Origin: Cucumis sativus
Taxonomy: Eukaryota > Streptophyta > Magnoliopsida > Cucurbitales > Cucurbitaceae
Length of the DNA stretch: 64,000 nucleotides
Reading direction: 5' to 3'
Assembly: GCF_000004075.3 (NCBI RefSeq)
Contig: NC_026661.2
Coordinates: forward strand, 7,958,058 to 8,022,057
Under the pieces are notes generated by a model. It had not been told where the DNA came from, ran no database searches, and saw only the letters and a list, made by a program, of their open reading frames with translations. Shown here piece by piece: positions 12,640 through 30,113 of this stretch (the first letter of the stretch is position 1; the number at the start of each line of letters is the position of its first letter). Made by a program: the position numbers and the translations under genes.

Positions 12640-15600
12640 CTTGTATGACCGTCTACGTTAAATCTTAACCATAGTCTACAGATATATATATATATCTGTT
12701 TTGCCCAATCTCTTTGTTCCTTTCGACGTTTTGCTTTCGTATATAATTAATTGGCGACTCCAGGGAAAGATGCCTTCAATGGCTGTTATTGTTGTTTGAA
12801 ATTATTCATTCCTGCTGATACAAATTTGATGCTGAATTGGGAAGTTGGTTGAATTTGTATTTTGGTGTTTGAGTTTATTTTACGTTTGTTGGATACTGAA
12901 CAGAGTAAAAGAAGATTGATAGAATATTAGAAGAAGGTTTCGTTATTTTTCACTTCGTAATATGACCAACAATATTTATAATTCTATGGAAACATTTTCA
13001 AAAGGTAGAATATAGGATTTGATTGCTTGAGTTCACGTCCTTCTCAATTTGGTCTATTGCCATTTTAAAAAGTTTGATTTTTTTACTTTTAAGGTATGCA
13101 AACCTTTCCATCCACATTTCTTTTAAAATAATATAAAATTACAGTTCATAACAATTATAAGAATAATATTTAAGAATCTTCCAATACTTTTAAAAAATTA
13201 CAAATAAAATAAAATAATTTAAATAAATTGACTTTTATAGTTTATAAGTGAAGGATGTATTTCTATATAGTTTATAAGTGAGTGATATATTTTTATAGTT
13301 GTACTTGTAATTTATACTAATATTTTGAATTTAATTGTATGTTTGCAATTATTCGTAATATATATATATATATTATATATATATGTCAATTGAATGATGA
13401 ACTTTTAATGATCATATTCTGAAATGTTTAATTTAATTATAGTCATTTAAAAATTATGTCTTGTCCATTAGGGTAATTTTTTAATAAATCAGCTAATAGA
13501 TTATTAACGATGATTAAGGGTTTGCTTGATGAACTCACTAATATAGTTTTTTCAAAATTGTTGCGTTTAAAAAATTAACTATCTCGTTGAAGATGTGAAA
13601 TGTTTTATTAGTTTATGTTACCTCATTTTTTATTGGGTTGACAATAATTTAAAAAGGTTGACATCTTATGACATATTTGAAAATAATTTTAAGAAAATTA
13701 AAATCGTTTTTTTTTTTTTTTTTCACTTAATACATCACTTCAATCTCAATTTTGACAGTATGAAATTGAACTTAAAAAATGTAAAACCAAATATGAAATT
13801 GATTTTAAACGATGATGGCATATATGAAAAAAATTTAAATCAGTTTATTTTCGAATATAGGATGTGATGTTTATTAATTAAAAAAGCATTATTTTTACTT
13901 TACAAGTTTTTGTTTTTCAAATTCTAAATATTCATACTGAAATGATAAAATACGATTACCTTTGATTGATTGGTGAAAAAAACCACATTATATTGAGGCT
14001 TTTTACGAATAGTGCGTTGTCCAGAAGCCTCAAGTTACAGGAAGCAAGTTTTCTACAAGTATTTGGCTCTTCTTTAGGTAGTTTTTCTTTCTTTTCTTTT
14101 TTTGGCTGATTTCACGTGTTGTTGGAATTCGGTGGACTGCTGGACTGGGGCTATCGGGAAGCTTAAGGGTTCAGATCGAGACGACATGACCAGTCGTGGA
14201 ATGCATGGAGCTACAAGGATGTGATTAACTTTAGCGACCAATCTCTGTTTTGTAAAGTGTCGATTGATAGAATCAAATTACACGTGGAGGAATTTGTCTG
14301 AGATCATCCAACAAGAAAATGATGATCTTCCAAATGGCAAAAGGGTCGTTTTGGTGGTTCGTGATTCTTTGGGATCTCTCATCCTTGCTAACTCTGAGAA
14401 GACATTTCTCAATTGGTCCATCAAGATCCTCAAAGCTTTCGTTGTGGTTAGAAGTTTGAAGGATTGTTTTTCCTCGTAGGTCTCTCCCCCTTGTATTATC
14501 AAGTGTCGTTTTATCGAGTCTATTTGCAATTTAAATAATTTGTTTGTGAAACAGTTTGAATCGTTGGACTTTATGCGGTACATGCGTGCTACAAATGGAT
14601 TAGCCCATTGTTTAACATAGGTTTCTTTGGTTCAATAATACCAATAGTCTAGATTCTAACTTGAAAGGAGGTTGAAGACCACGAGTGTTAAGTATGTCCA
14701 TCGCATTTTTTACCTAGATAAAAAAGAATGAAAACAAACGTCTACAAGTAACTACTTAACCAATAGTTTATTTGGAACAACCATTAAAAAAAAATCTAGC
14801 GCGTTTAAACACATATTTTAAATGATTTTTTAGAATTTATTTTAAAGAATGAGATATCTACAAAGTCAACGTATCTATGATATACCACTATTTATGCATA
14901 TCATAATACAAATAGACATATGATCAAAATATCTTATATTGCAGTTTATACCATACAATTCATCCAACAAAAACATATAAAATCGTATAGATACAAGCAC
15001 TTAAGCTAATAGAAAAAATTGGGTTAAATCGTAAATTTAGATCTCAAACTTTATAAAATATATTAGAATTTAATCGACATAGAATGATAAAATTATTAGA
15101 GATAGTCCTTACAACAAAGAGACATATATAAGAATTCTATCAAATGGGAAAATGTATTTATGAGTTTTTATTAAATCATAAATACAATTGAAAACTAAAC
15201 ATACAACAAAAATGATACCAATTATTGAAAATCTATCTGCATGGAACAAAAGAAACCTTTAGAATGGAAAGTTGGAGGAGAAAGACAAAATAAAATAAAA
15301 TAAAGCAACACAAATGAATATAAAATTATGAGAATAGTGGTTATTTTAGTACCACTCATTCTCCTGTTACTCAACTTTTACAGTTGGACCATTTAGAATT
15401 ATTTTCCAAATCTCTATAACTTAAATGTCACTTTTAAAACCTCAGAGACAAAATATACAATAACAAAAAACCTTACGAAAAGTGCATTTTGCCCTTTATC
15501 TTTTCAAACTACATCTACCAAATTTGTAATTGAACACACAACTCATTATCGTTCAGAAAAAAAAACTCTGTTGCAATGCATTTTTAATCGTATAGTTGCA

Positions 15601-15770
15601 AATATAATAATTATATTCAAAACAATTAAGTATATAACAATATTTTAAAAAATTTGCAAAACCTAGAGTTGATAGAAATAACTCATAGACCATGTTGCAA
15701 ATATTAGTCTATCCGTAAACAGATATATAAATAAATCGTAGATCCAACGATGTGGACTTAAGGTGGGTTG
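12640..15770. other. Intergenic region, no supported gene
   Basis: 3' flank of the copper chaperone followed by AT-rich DNA. A TCT(AT)nAGA-type palindrome lies at about 12678-12700. The part 14120-14560 is less AT-rich and looks like decayed coding sequence, but no open frame of recognisable type survives. A partial MITE-like fragment lies near 15640-15710. Confidence 0.6.
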
Positions 15771-15777
15771 GATTTAA

Positions 15778-15819
15778 TGGGCCTATCAAATAAGGCCCAA
15801 TTTAAATACCGTCGGCCCA
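15778..15819 (+). promoter_or_regulatory. Three site II (TGGGCC/GGCCCA) elements of the P2 promoter
   Basis: TGGGCC at 15778-15783 and GGCCCA at 15794-15799 and 15814-15819 are three site II motifs within about 40 bp. In Arabidopsis such motifs bind TCP factors and are enriched in promoters of ribosomal-protein and growth genes. They lie about 190-230 bases upstream of the P2 ATG. Confidence 0.75.
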
Positions 15820-15885
15820 AAAGCTTGGTAGTTGCGAATTCTTCGTTCGGCTTGAAACTTCCAACTCCACGAAAAGGAAAATCAG

Positions 15886-15951
15886 AAACCCTACTTCTCT
15901 CCGCTATATAATATAAATAAGAAGCCTTCAATAACGTTTACAGAACCCTAA
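15886..15951 (+). promoter_or_regulatory. telo-box motifs and TATA box of the P2 gene
   Basis: AAACCCTA at 15886-15893 and AACCCTAA at 15944-15951 are telo-box motifs, typical close to the start of plant ribosomal-protein genes. Between them, CTATATAATATAAATA from 15904 is a good TATA box. With the site II motifs upstream, the promoter has the standard layout for coordinated translation genes. Confidence 0.7.
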
Positions 15952-16005
15952 ATAAACTCTCTCTTTCTCCATCTTCCGTTTCCGATTTGCAGTCTGCAAA
16001 GAACG

Positions 16006-17617
16006 ATGAAGATCGTTGCTGCTTATTTACTCGCCGTTTTGGGAGGCAACTCCAACCCATCAGCTAAAGATTTGAAGGATATTCTCGGATCTGGTAAATT
16101 TTCATCTCCCTCTCATTTTCCCTTTATGTTTTCTTCGATTCTATAGTTTTTTGTGGACTTCTGGAGAATTTATGTGCTGATGTCTAGTTTTTGGTGTTTA
16201 TTTGGTTAGTATGTATTGTTAGTTTTATAGTAATGTTTCTTATTTGGTATCTTGTTATTTTTTTGCTTCGTTGCTATTCTCTGCCATTTCGAACTATGCA
16301 GTTTCGTCTTTAATAGTTTTGTTATAGCTATAGTTAATTGTTCTACCTCATTTTGGGATTGGGTAACAATAAGAAGAATGTTTGTTATTTGTGGCTGGAC
16401 ATCATTAGATTTTAATTATATGAAACCTCTAATTATTGTACTTTTCTCGATGGTTTAAGAGATTGGAGCTGCAATACGTTATGTTAAATTACATATGTCA
16501 GACTATTATTTGGTTTTGATCTTATATTTGTATGAAATGTTAAATCTTAATGACTCTTATGCTTTATTCCAGTCCTGAAGTCATGTTATACTTCTGAATT
16601 TTATTTCTCACATTTGCATTGAATATGGAGTTACATTGTAGTCAAATATGTTGAATGGGGTCATAATTTATCTTTCCCGAACCGTTTTGCAGTTGGAGCT
16701 GAAGTTGATGAGGAAAGAATTAATCTTCTGCTCTCTAATGTTAAGGGTAAGGACATTACAGAGCTCATCGCATCCGGAAGAGAAAAGCTAGCATCTGTTC
16801 CTTCTGGTGGAGGTGCTGCTGTGGCAGTTGCTGCCGGAGGTGGTGGTGGCGGTGCTGCTGCCCTGCTCCAGCTGAAGCAAAGAAAGAGGAGAAGGTTGAA
16901 GAGAAGGAAGAATCAGACGATGTAAGCTTCCTTCGTTTCTTGGAATTGCATTTTAAACAGTTGAAATTTTTGCACCTAAATATATTGTAGAAAATGCTAA
17001 AAGATTCTCCACCTTAAAAAACACCCAATGTAGGTTTTTAATTGATTCTGTGATATGTTCAGCTTCTAAACACTACTTCCCTTAGGTTTTTTTAAGAATG
17101 AACTGCTCACGATTTATAATCACTAAAGAAACTTGTTTTTCAAAAATTGTTTTTGCTTTTTGAATTTTGTTTGATAGTATGGGGTTCATTTTAAAACTAC
17201 TAGGGTAGAGTAGTTGTCCATCTATCTTATAAACAGTTTGATTCTTGTTAGTTTTTTCTAGGGATTCTCAACATGCCCCATCAAGATCTTCCTCATCTTG
17301 ATTGGGTCTCAATTTAGGACCGAATGCTTGTTTGGATTGTGTGCTGGGATACCATATTTGATAGCTAGCATTAGTCGATGTAACCTTATAAAATGAACTG
17401 GTAATGTGGAAAGCCACATTTCAAAATTTTGAATGGCAATTCACATAAACTTTAAATTAATGAAGTGTTTGAAATGGCTATCATGAATCAATCAAAATTT
17501 TCTCATCTAGTTTTCTTTATTTGTATCTTTGAGAATCATTTTTAAGTTCATGTAATTTCTTCTAATTCCTTGTTTAATTTTTGTTTGCAGGATATGGGCT
17601 TCAGTCTTTTCGATTAA
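16006..17617 (+). CDS. 60S acidic ribosomal protein P2 (one-base frameshift in exon 2)
   Basis: Exons 16006-16093, 16693-16921 and 17591-17617. The start [20 protein letters not shown] and the last exon DMGFSLFD are diagnostic of plant P2, which pairs with P1 on the P0 stalk of the large ribosomal subunit and recruits GTPase elongation factors. Exon 2 encodes the helical dimerisation part ([15 protein letters not shown]...) and a Gly/Ala hinge. At 16860-16866 the hinge reads GCTGCCCTGCTCC; the family expects one more C. From there the frame becomes basic ([10 protein letters not shown]) and stops at 16922-16924, exactly across the splice donor. With one base added the acidic tail (AEAKKEEK..., EESDD) returns and joins exon 3 in phase, giving about 114 residues, the normal length. 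The break is therefore probably a consensus error, but a real null allele is possible. Confidence 0.9.
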
Positions 17618-17769
17618 GTATAATAACAAAGTTGAATGTTCAGAGATTCTTCAAGATTTTAGATTTTGGAATTTTTGTTTTTTCACATGTAGTGTCTTAA
17701 CATTATCGTGGTGTTATGATGAGCCTAATGTTGTACTTTTATTTTAATTAATGAATTTTCTTCGTAATT

Positions 17770-18950
17770 TTTGGATGCTCTTAACCATCTGTTTTATATG
17801 AGAGAAAATGGAATTGCCGCAAGCGATCGTGAAGGTGAAACTGCGAAGGTAAAGGTTGGTAAATTTCTACCCACCTGATAAATTTTAAAGTTCATTAATT
17901 AAGATTTTACTTGCCATTTCTTAAATACGTTTGATTTTGGAAGCAGAAACTTTCGGAACTATTGGACTCTATCGTGCTTTAGAGAACTGATTGTGAAGTG
18001 ATAACAAATTAAGTGTTTTTCAAATTTATGTTTGAAACTTAATTGTTTGTATAGAGATTTTTTTAAAATTTTAAGATTAAGATAATTGAAATTTGATAAT
18101 ATAAAATTTGTTAGAGTAGTCGTTCGGGAGCTGTTTGAATTGATGGAGTTGTGATCGAAATAACATTTGCTGAATCAAGGTAGTTTCTTTGAGACTGATT
18201 TCAGAACTTTGGGCAAAGATACCTTGAGATGAAAGATGAAAATAAGAATGATTTGGATTTTGGACAAAGTTGTCTGTCCTCAGATTGATTTCGAGATGGA
18301 AAATAGAATGATATAGATTTTGAAAACTTAGGGTAAAATTGTCCTATGATCACCCGAGTTTGAGGGTGTAAGAGAATCGTAATAAAAAGAAAATGGTAGA
18401 ATTTTAAGTCTAATTTTCATGAATTGGGACTGAAAATTTCTTGATTAACTTCAATATTTTCATAATCAACAGTTCTGATACAAGAAAATTTTGAATATTT
18501 GAGATAAGCAGAACTAAATTTACGTTTTACGTTTATTCAAGCTTATCACTTTTTCTGCTTTCTGAACGGTAACCATCACACGTTCACAGTGTTTGCTTTT
18601 TTTTCCCTTTAGTTCTTACCTTTCTTTTACTAGAATTTAATTCATCAATTGAACATGAACTCAACCGATTCAACTCAAAAAGTAATAAAAGATAGTGGGG
18701 TTGCCATCTTTTTTAAGAGTTCTTTGGACTGAACTGTTCAAATAATTGAGGTATGCCCTACAAAGATTTATTTTATTCATGATAATAAATTTACCACTTT
18801 TCGCATGAAGTCCATGTTGATAAGATATATTATCTCTATACATATGTGAATAAGCCTCCTACAAACTTGACTTAACCACTCAACAAATGGTAGATAACAA
18901 ATACGCTACAACTACCTATATGAAGTATTGAATTTTGATATACGCTATAA
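17770..18950. other. Intergenic region between P2 and invertase (tail-to-tail)
   Basis: 3' flank of P2 with a likely AATGAA-type poly(A) region near 17750. Two imperfect copies of a block (GATTTGGATTTTGGACAAAG... and GATATAGATTTTGAAAACTT...) lie at about 18190-18350. A short in-frame start MELPQAIVKVKLRR at 17808 has no convincing continuation. No gene called. Confidence 0.55.
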
Positions 18951-18951
18951 C

Positions 18952-21900
18952 TTAAACTATGTAGGTCGGATTTGAGTTCTTCTGACCGCGCTTTTTTTGG
19001 CTAGAACTAATCATGCAAGAGAAGGCATTAACAAGATCCGAATCCTCGGCTGTTATTAAAATGTTGCCTTACTAGGCGGCAAGAGGAGCTTGCCCACGAG
19101 GTATCTGCAATTGACCATGTTTGAAATAGGCGTGCTTGTTTCCAATGAACCTCCTTTTTCGTGTCGTAATATTCGGGCCACTTGTCTCTAGACAGACGTC
19201 GCTCGGCAATCTCAATGGCTTTGATGCAATTCTGGTCTGTTCATCTTTATGCATGCAACTGTGAGCTGAGAAGGGTAGATCAAAAAAATACTTCAACGTT
19301 GTATTTCGCATTCTCATGTCCAAAGACAACGGAAATAAATGTAGAGACATACATAGTATATGCTTTGTTGTCAAAGAATAGCAAGTCTTAAGCCAAAATT
19401 TAACAGATCAGGTTGCAAAATGATAGTTGTAGAGGAAAAAGTGAACTTAGGATACTAATTGAGTAATGGAAACCGATAAAGTGCTTCTAAACTTCAAATT
19501 CTGATAACATTTTGCTGCCCTTTGAAGGGTTCTAGAGACTACTAATAAGATCAGAAATCTGACTTGAGAGTTGACATACCTGCCACAACAATGTTGGCCA
19601 CGAGCCTGCATTGTGGTATGACCATGGCCTGCATTAACAGAAACAAAACCGATATAAAAAAAAGAGGAAGCATTTTTTTTTCCTTTAAATGAATCTCACA
19701 GTACGAAGTCAAGTAAATTACGTGTTCTTGGGTCGCTGCCAGTGATGATCTGCCATTCCTGACCTTCAAGAGCAGGGTAACAAATTTTGAATGGCATGTC
19801 TGAAACTAAATCCCCCATTTGGATTCAATGAGATCCAAAATGGCGTGGGATTGGCCTATTGTAGTAAGACTACTTACAATGGACCACAAATTTCGAGAGA
19901 AAAGAACCGGAAATCCATGTGAGCGGTTGCAGATTTCCGATCAGATAACCTCCTTTAGTAGGCATCCAATCACCAACAAGAAGGAATTTGATCTGGGTAG
20001 ATGTTGAATTTGTTGACTGCATCGTATGAATACTCTTCTGTCTTGTAACGATAAATTTCATTTAGTTTTTGCAAATCGACCCAATAATACTCTCTGATAT
20101 GAAATGAAAGAGCCACCAGACGATTGTTAAGTGCACGGATAAGATCAGCTGATCCGTCCTCAGGAGTAAGCATCTCACGTGCACAAACTAATGCTGAATA
20201 AAAAAGTGCCTACAAAGGAGATAAAACGAACATTTAATGACCAGTGTAACTTAGGTGCAAAACGTAAAACATTAATTTCTATGAATGCAACTGCAAAATC
20301 ATACCACAAACCGTTAATTACTTTAGAAACAACTGCATGAGGGGGGAGTTAAAAAAAGAAAAAGAGGAATACAAAATATACAAAAAATAAAGCAAGCAAC
20401 GAAGACCCCACTGTAGCAAGGAATTTAGTAAAGAGTAACAAAAAATCGGTTCAAAGGGAAACGTGAAATCTCACGAGAACCAAACATCACTAGAGTCCCT
20501 TTCCACACCTTTAAAAACTCTATTATTTCTCTTTCCAAGATCCTACCACAAAGAACACACCCCCGTAGCAAAACAAACTTTTACACAAAAAGGCGGATGG
20601 AGAGGAACTCCCCAATTGAGCCACGACAATTGAAGGTATTGTTGCAATATCTTGGCTATTCATGATTACTAAATCCCCTTTCCTCGTCTTACATTTCAAA
20701 TGCCATGGCAACCACTGAATATATTAATGGCAAAACTTCTAGAACATAAGCAATTACAATTAAATTGATGATTTCTTACTTGGATTTCAAGAGGGTGACC
20801 ATGAATTCCCATACGACGATCTATCATACAAGAGCCATCAGTTACCAGTAAAGTAGGGAACATATCGAAGCCATCAGCAAGACAAAGCCTCAATATCATT
20901 TTGATCCCAGTTTGGACATCAACTCTCTCCTGAACTGAGAGATCACCAGAGCATTTTCCATATGCACGCAATAAAATTATCCACCATAATCCTAATAAGA
21001 TAGAGAAGCATACGTGTGACCTTTCAGATATTGAAATACAATGATAAACTTTTCTTCTAAAGGAAAATGGAAATACTTGATGGTCTTTGTACCTGAGTCA
21101 ACAGGAGCAACACGGCCAATCGCTGCCTCCCCAAAGTCAGGATCCAAAACCTCTTCTGTTGCTGAATCATCACCGTCTAAAGGAACTGTTCGGACCTTGA
21201 AACTAGCCGGCATCAATCCTTGACCAGGACTGTGACAATCCATAGTTTTTCCCAGCTCTGGGAATAACAAATCGCAAGCATTAGTCAGGGAAGTAAAAAC
21301 AATGGAAGGTAATTAAAAATGATGTTCTGATGTATGTATGCTTAGATACCTGCAACTGAAGCGTGTGGAGGATAAAATTGCGAACAATATCGTATTCTCC
21401 TTCAATAAAAAAGCTATACCAGAAGGTATGAAATCACGTATAAAGACCTGATCATAATTTAGTAAATTAGAACTAGTAGGGTCCCTTGCAGCAATTGTTC
21501 CAATTGGACTGTTACAGTAATAAACAATGGATTCCCGAAGCAAGTCCCACGCCTCATCCTCAATCGACTCAATACTAATCTTATGAAAAGGATCTCTAAC
21601 TGCTCCATTTGTGCCATTCTCCTGTTTTGCAAACTGAACATCTTGAAACTCCAAAGCACTTGATCCATTTGGTGTATTGTTGATTGGACGCGATGTCTCT
21701 GCACCATCCCAAACCATGTTCCATTTCACCTTCTGGAGTCATACCACTTGTGCTTTGTGCTTGTTGGCATCTACAACTGTATAACGGACGACGGTTACAT
21801 TTCGATTTCCCACTAAAGCTTGTTCCTATCCCCTGTAATAGCCTACTTGAGCATTTTGACAAATTCCTATTGCTCAATACCCCCTTCTTCTTCACAAATT

Positions 21901-22012
21901 TCACTCGCGATAAAAAGAAAATGTGGAGTCGAAATTGCTCGAACATGGGGTTGGACATACAGCCCGAGGTACAACCCTGAAAAGATTTGCAGGGCTGCTT
22001 CCGATGTGCCAT
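18952..22012 (-). CDS. Alkaline/neutral invertase, chloroplast-type, GH100 (many one-base breaks)
   Basis: Hydrolyses sucrose to glucose and fructose. Six coding exons: 21350-22012, 21093-21257, 20780-20991, 19722-20209, 19580-19628 and 18952-19265, all GT-AG, about 635 residues when read through. Conserved GH100 blocks appear in order: [154 protein letters not shown] and the C-terminus NSNPTYIV. The N-terminus (start 22010-22012, then [11 protein letters not shown] and a Ser/Arg/Lys-rich stretch up to YSCRCQQA) looks like a plastid transit peptide, as in Arabidopsis INV-E-type enzymes; localisation is inferred. A 5'-UTR intron probably runs from 22738 to about 22119. At least fifteen single-base losses shift the frame, so no continuous ORF exists. 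See findings. Confidence 0.88.
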
Positions 22013-22118
22013 CTCTGAAGAAATTACCAAGCCAGATAATCTGATCTGTATTAAACTTTTTCCAATGCGAAGATGGGCTATTGATTTTTCAACTTCACTC
22101 GAAGAACACAGATAATAT

Positions 22119-22930
22119 CTGCACAAAAATCATGATCACATTAAAAATAGAACCTCAAACGAGTGAATCAATCACATCCTACAAAAGCTTATCTTATCAC
22201 ATCATATACTTCTTTAACTTCCAGCTCCAAGGAGAAGAAAAACAGCTGAAATAATACAAAAATTTAAGGCCAGAAAGTCTAACAGCTACATATCAAATCC
22301 TCAAAACCTATTTACAAGAGAAAATGCCAACAGGAAACCTGAACTTGTATTATTACTTTCTTCTATCAGGTTAGCTAATATCTACCAAACGATACACAAT
22401 CCATAGTTGAAACACTGATTCTATAATCTGATATTAAAAAACCCACATCATCTTCTGCAATGGAGATTAGATTCTAAAAGCAAACGAAAGATTAATAACA
22501 AATACCATAAAAATGAAATACAATAACCTCCAAAGTTCTAGTTTAATCGCCAAAAACAAAAATCCCAAAACAGAAATTCATAGCATTAATCTAATGTAAA
22601 TAAAAATTTGACAAACTAATTAGAAAGATTTACGATACTTCGGGGCCAGATTGAATGTGCAAAAGAATGAACAGAGGAAAAAATGAAAAACACAGATAGT
22701 TGATTGAACAAAATCGTCGAAGACAGAAGTAGTAACTCACCGAATTTTATGATTTCAGAGAGAAAAATGATTGGAGAAACAGGAACAAAATTTCGGAGCT
22801 TTCGTGAAAGAAGAAGAACAGAAGAAGAAGAAAAAGATCAACGGGTTAACCAACGAAATATAAAGCATGTTTTTATTTTCACGAATCCGTCAAGTGGACG
22901 AAAGAGGCAAAAATCAACCTGTATTCTTAC
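22119..22930 (-). other. 5' leader of the invertase gene with a leader intron
   Basis: On the minus strand a donor AATTCG|GTGAGT at about 22738 and an acceptor TTTTTGTGCAG at about 22118 bracket a likely 5'-UTR intron. The exon upstream (about 22739-22900) is rich in CTT/TTC, as plant leaders often are. There is no coding potential on either strand. Confidence 0.5.
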
Positions 22931-22939
22931 GTGAACTTT

Positions 22940-25700
22940 TTTTCTCTTTTTCTCTAATATTTTTGTCCACATCTCTATGATTTTCCTTTCCCAATGCTAT
23001 GGTTTTTATAATAACAATTTTTATGTTTAAGAAATGAAGAGCTTTAATTTTTTTTTTAATGATTTGTTTATTATTTTTCTGTGCCCTAACATTTTAAAAC
23101 TCTGTCACCTTGCAAACTTTCAATAAATATTAACACTTTTTTTTAATGTTATTTCTTTAGACAAAAATAGGTCTAAATTTCTTACACTATTTTTAATATG
23201 AATTATGATTGGTTGTTTTTTTTTCAACCACACATTTTCCTAAATTTAAGTGTTTTTAATGTGTAGTAGGAAAATTTGAAAGTTACCCTTAACAAGAGAA
23301 ATTAATGTCAATAATGGTTGGTTTTTCAAGATATTTTTGACAATTTTTCTAATTTTTTTAACAAAGCAAATGCATAGTGTACTTATAATGTAATTTTATG
23401 TTACAAGTTAATAATTATAGTTGATTTTGTTTATATGAAACAACTCGAAATTAAAAAATCACATGTGACATCTCTTATGATAAGGAAGAATATAGATCAA
23501 CTTTGATGATGAGCTTACATTTGAAAGTTGAAAGTTAAAAGAAACGTAGATCGATTTTTAATTTTCAAAAACAACAAAGTTTCTCAGTCTTCACATCCAA
23601 AGAACTTTATAAAACCATAAATATTTTCGCCACTCATACACGATAATGTTTTGGGAGTGAAAATTGGCTAAAAGACTATCTACCTTGAGTTCGAATGATT
23701 GATGCACTAACTTTCTTGACTTTTGGTTGCAATTATTTGTTCTAAAAAAACACAAATAAAATGGTAGTATATTCTCTCTGAACATTAAGAAAGGATAAAT
23801 AAAAATAAAACAAAAACAACTTTGAGTTATAGCTTTGATTCTCTACCTCCAATTAATGTGAATAAAATTTGATGGGTTAATTGAACTCTTTAGGTTCAAG
23901 CTAGATTGCTCTTTATTTCATTATATACACTCTAATTCACTAGACTTACATATTTGAAGTCATTGAAAAATGTACATCAACAAAAATTGGACCATTTGGA
24001 GGTGACAAGAAGAACTAATTACCACAAGGCCAACTTATAATATTAATACAAAGTCCGGTATTATATATGTGTATATTATATAAAAAACACAAATTTTTTT
24101 AAGGAGTAAATTGTACATGAAAATCCACACATGTGAATTAATGGAATTTACACAGTAATGAGAAGTGTCACTTCAAAGAAAAATCAAGCTAACTGATCGA
24201 ACCAAGGGTGGTTGATTAAACAAAAGGGAAGATTTGGTTGGTGTTAGTTTGAGATTGAAAAAAAATCCAAACTGATAATATTTTTATAAAATTTAAAAGT
24301 CTAAACAATCGATCAATGATATGTTTGTATTCCGCAGTTGATTCGATTGAAAAATCAACTCTAACCAACCAATATTCCTTCCTAATTTTTAATATTTATT
24401 TATTCTTGTCAATAAAAAAATTTAATTAATGAAAAAGAAACATAAATAAATATTCCAAGAATTGCACACAAAAATATGAATACACATTGCAAAAAATATT
24501 AAGTGAATAACTTAACATTTTTTTGAACTTAATGGCGGGTTTGTGTTTGATATTCGAAACACGATTTCATGTTTTGCGTACCAAATACTCACACATGGCC
24601 AAAGCTTTACCACTCACTCATTGCCAACAAAAAGCTTCTATAACATGTTTGACCACACACTTATCCTATTGCTCCCCTTTCACGTGAGGAACCATAATAA
24701 ATACTCTTTCCTTTTTTCGAAATTGTGAAAAAGATATTCTTAAATTTTGCTACTTATTTAGAAAACGAAGTTGCATCATTAACCTAAAACCTTTAACAAA
24801 TATTTCAAAATTGAGACTTGAGGTATGACAATAACTTAAACCCGTGTGAAGGTGTGTAGACTTGCAATTTTCATTTCAGGGTACTAACATATCATTGAAT
24901 ATCCAATTTCCATATAACATTCTAATGGATCTATGCTTCAAAAATGGTTTTGAAAGTTAGGATGATATTAAACTTTTATAAAAATAGAGATACTTTTTAA
25001 ACAAATAAAAGAAAAATCAAGAGTAGTTTAACTTTATATGTAAAGTCGTATTTAAGGTAGAGGATAAGTTTTTAAAAGCTAAAGTTTAAAAAAAGGTAAT
25101 AAGAACAACAACATGCTATTTCAAATAATATCAATAAAATTTATTCACAAAATATACATATTTCTCAATCATAAGAGCAAGAATAAATAAAACAGAATTG
25201 GATTGGCAGTTGATACACTAACTACAATCTGAAAGTTCAACCAAAGAAACAGATGGCAAAACCTTATTATAGTCCTCAAGTCTGGATGCTAAGAAGTAAG
25301 AAGTGAAATAAATATGGTTCTCAAACAATGCTTATCCATTCCATGGGGCAAAATTTTGGTTAAAGGATAGGTAGGAAGGTTACAAGCAAAAACAGGAATT
25401 CTCACATACATATATATGCGTGTATTTATATATCATATATATATATATATATTTGCGGCAAGAAATGAAAGAGAGAAGTATATTTGGAAAGCCAATATTC
25501 TGTTAAAAGCCACATTTAACAAAACCTGCTCTAAGTTTTCAAGAATCAGATGGAAAGAAAAATGATAAAAACCACTAATAAGCAGACACAGCACACTCAT
25601 TATATATTTATGTATTTTTTTCTTCCTTTTTTTTCTTTTTCAAATCACGCAATTAAAACCCATAAAATGCTACACAATAGAGGAGGCTATATAAACACTC
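22940..25700. other. AT-rich intergenic region, no gene
   Basis: Between the invertase promoter (upstream side) and the 3' end of the CDKA gene. Contains poly-A/T tracts and an AT microsatellite near 25425-25450. The ORFs at 23591-23785, 24543-24728 and 25550-25831 show no family motif; the last one overlaps the CDKA terminal exon on the other strand. Confidence 0.65.
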
Positions 25701-25723
25701 TCCTAGGAGGATTGGTAGAAGAA

Positions 25724-30113
<4,390 letters not shown>

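Noticed and set aside
17808-17995. Possible gene start MELPQAIVKVKLRR followed by a GTAAAG donor
   Set aside because: The next possible exon stops at once and no family is recognised; could be a truncated relic but not supported.
21596-22126. 176-codon minus-strand ORF over the invertase 5' end
   Set aside because: It mixes two frames of the real N-terminus; it stays open only because of lost bases and switches frame twice within invertase exon 1.
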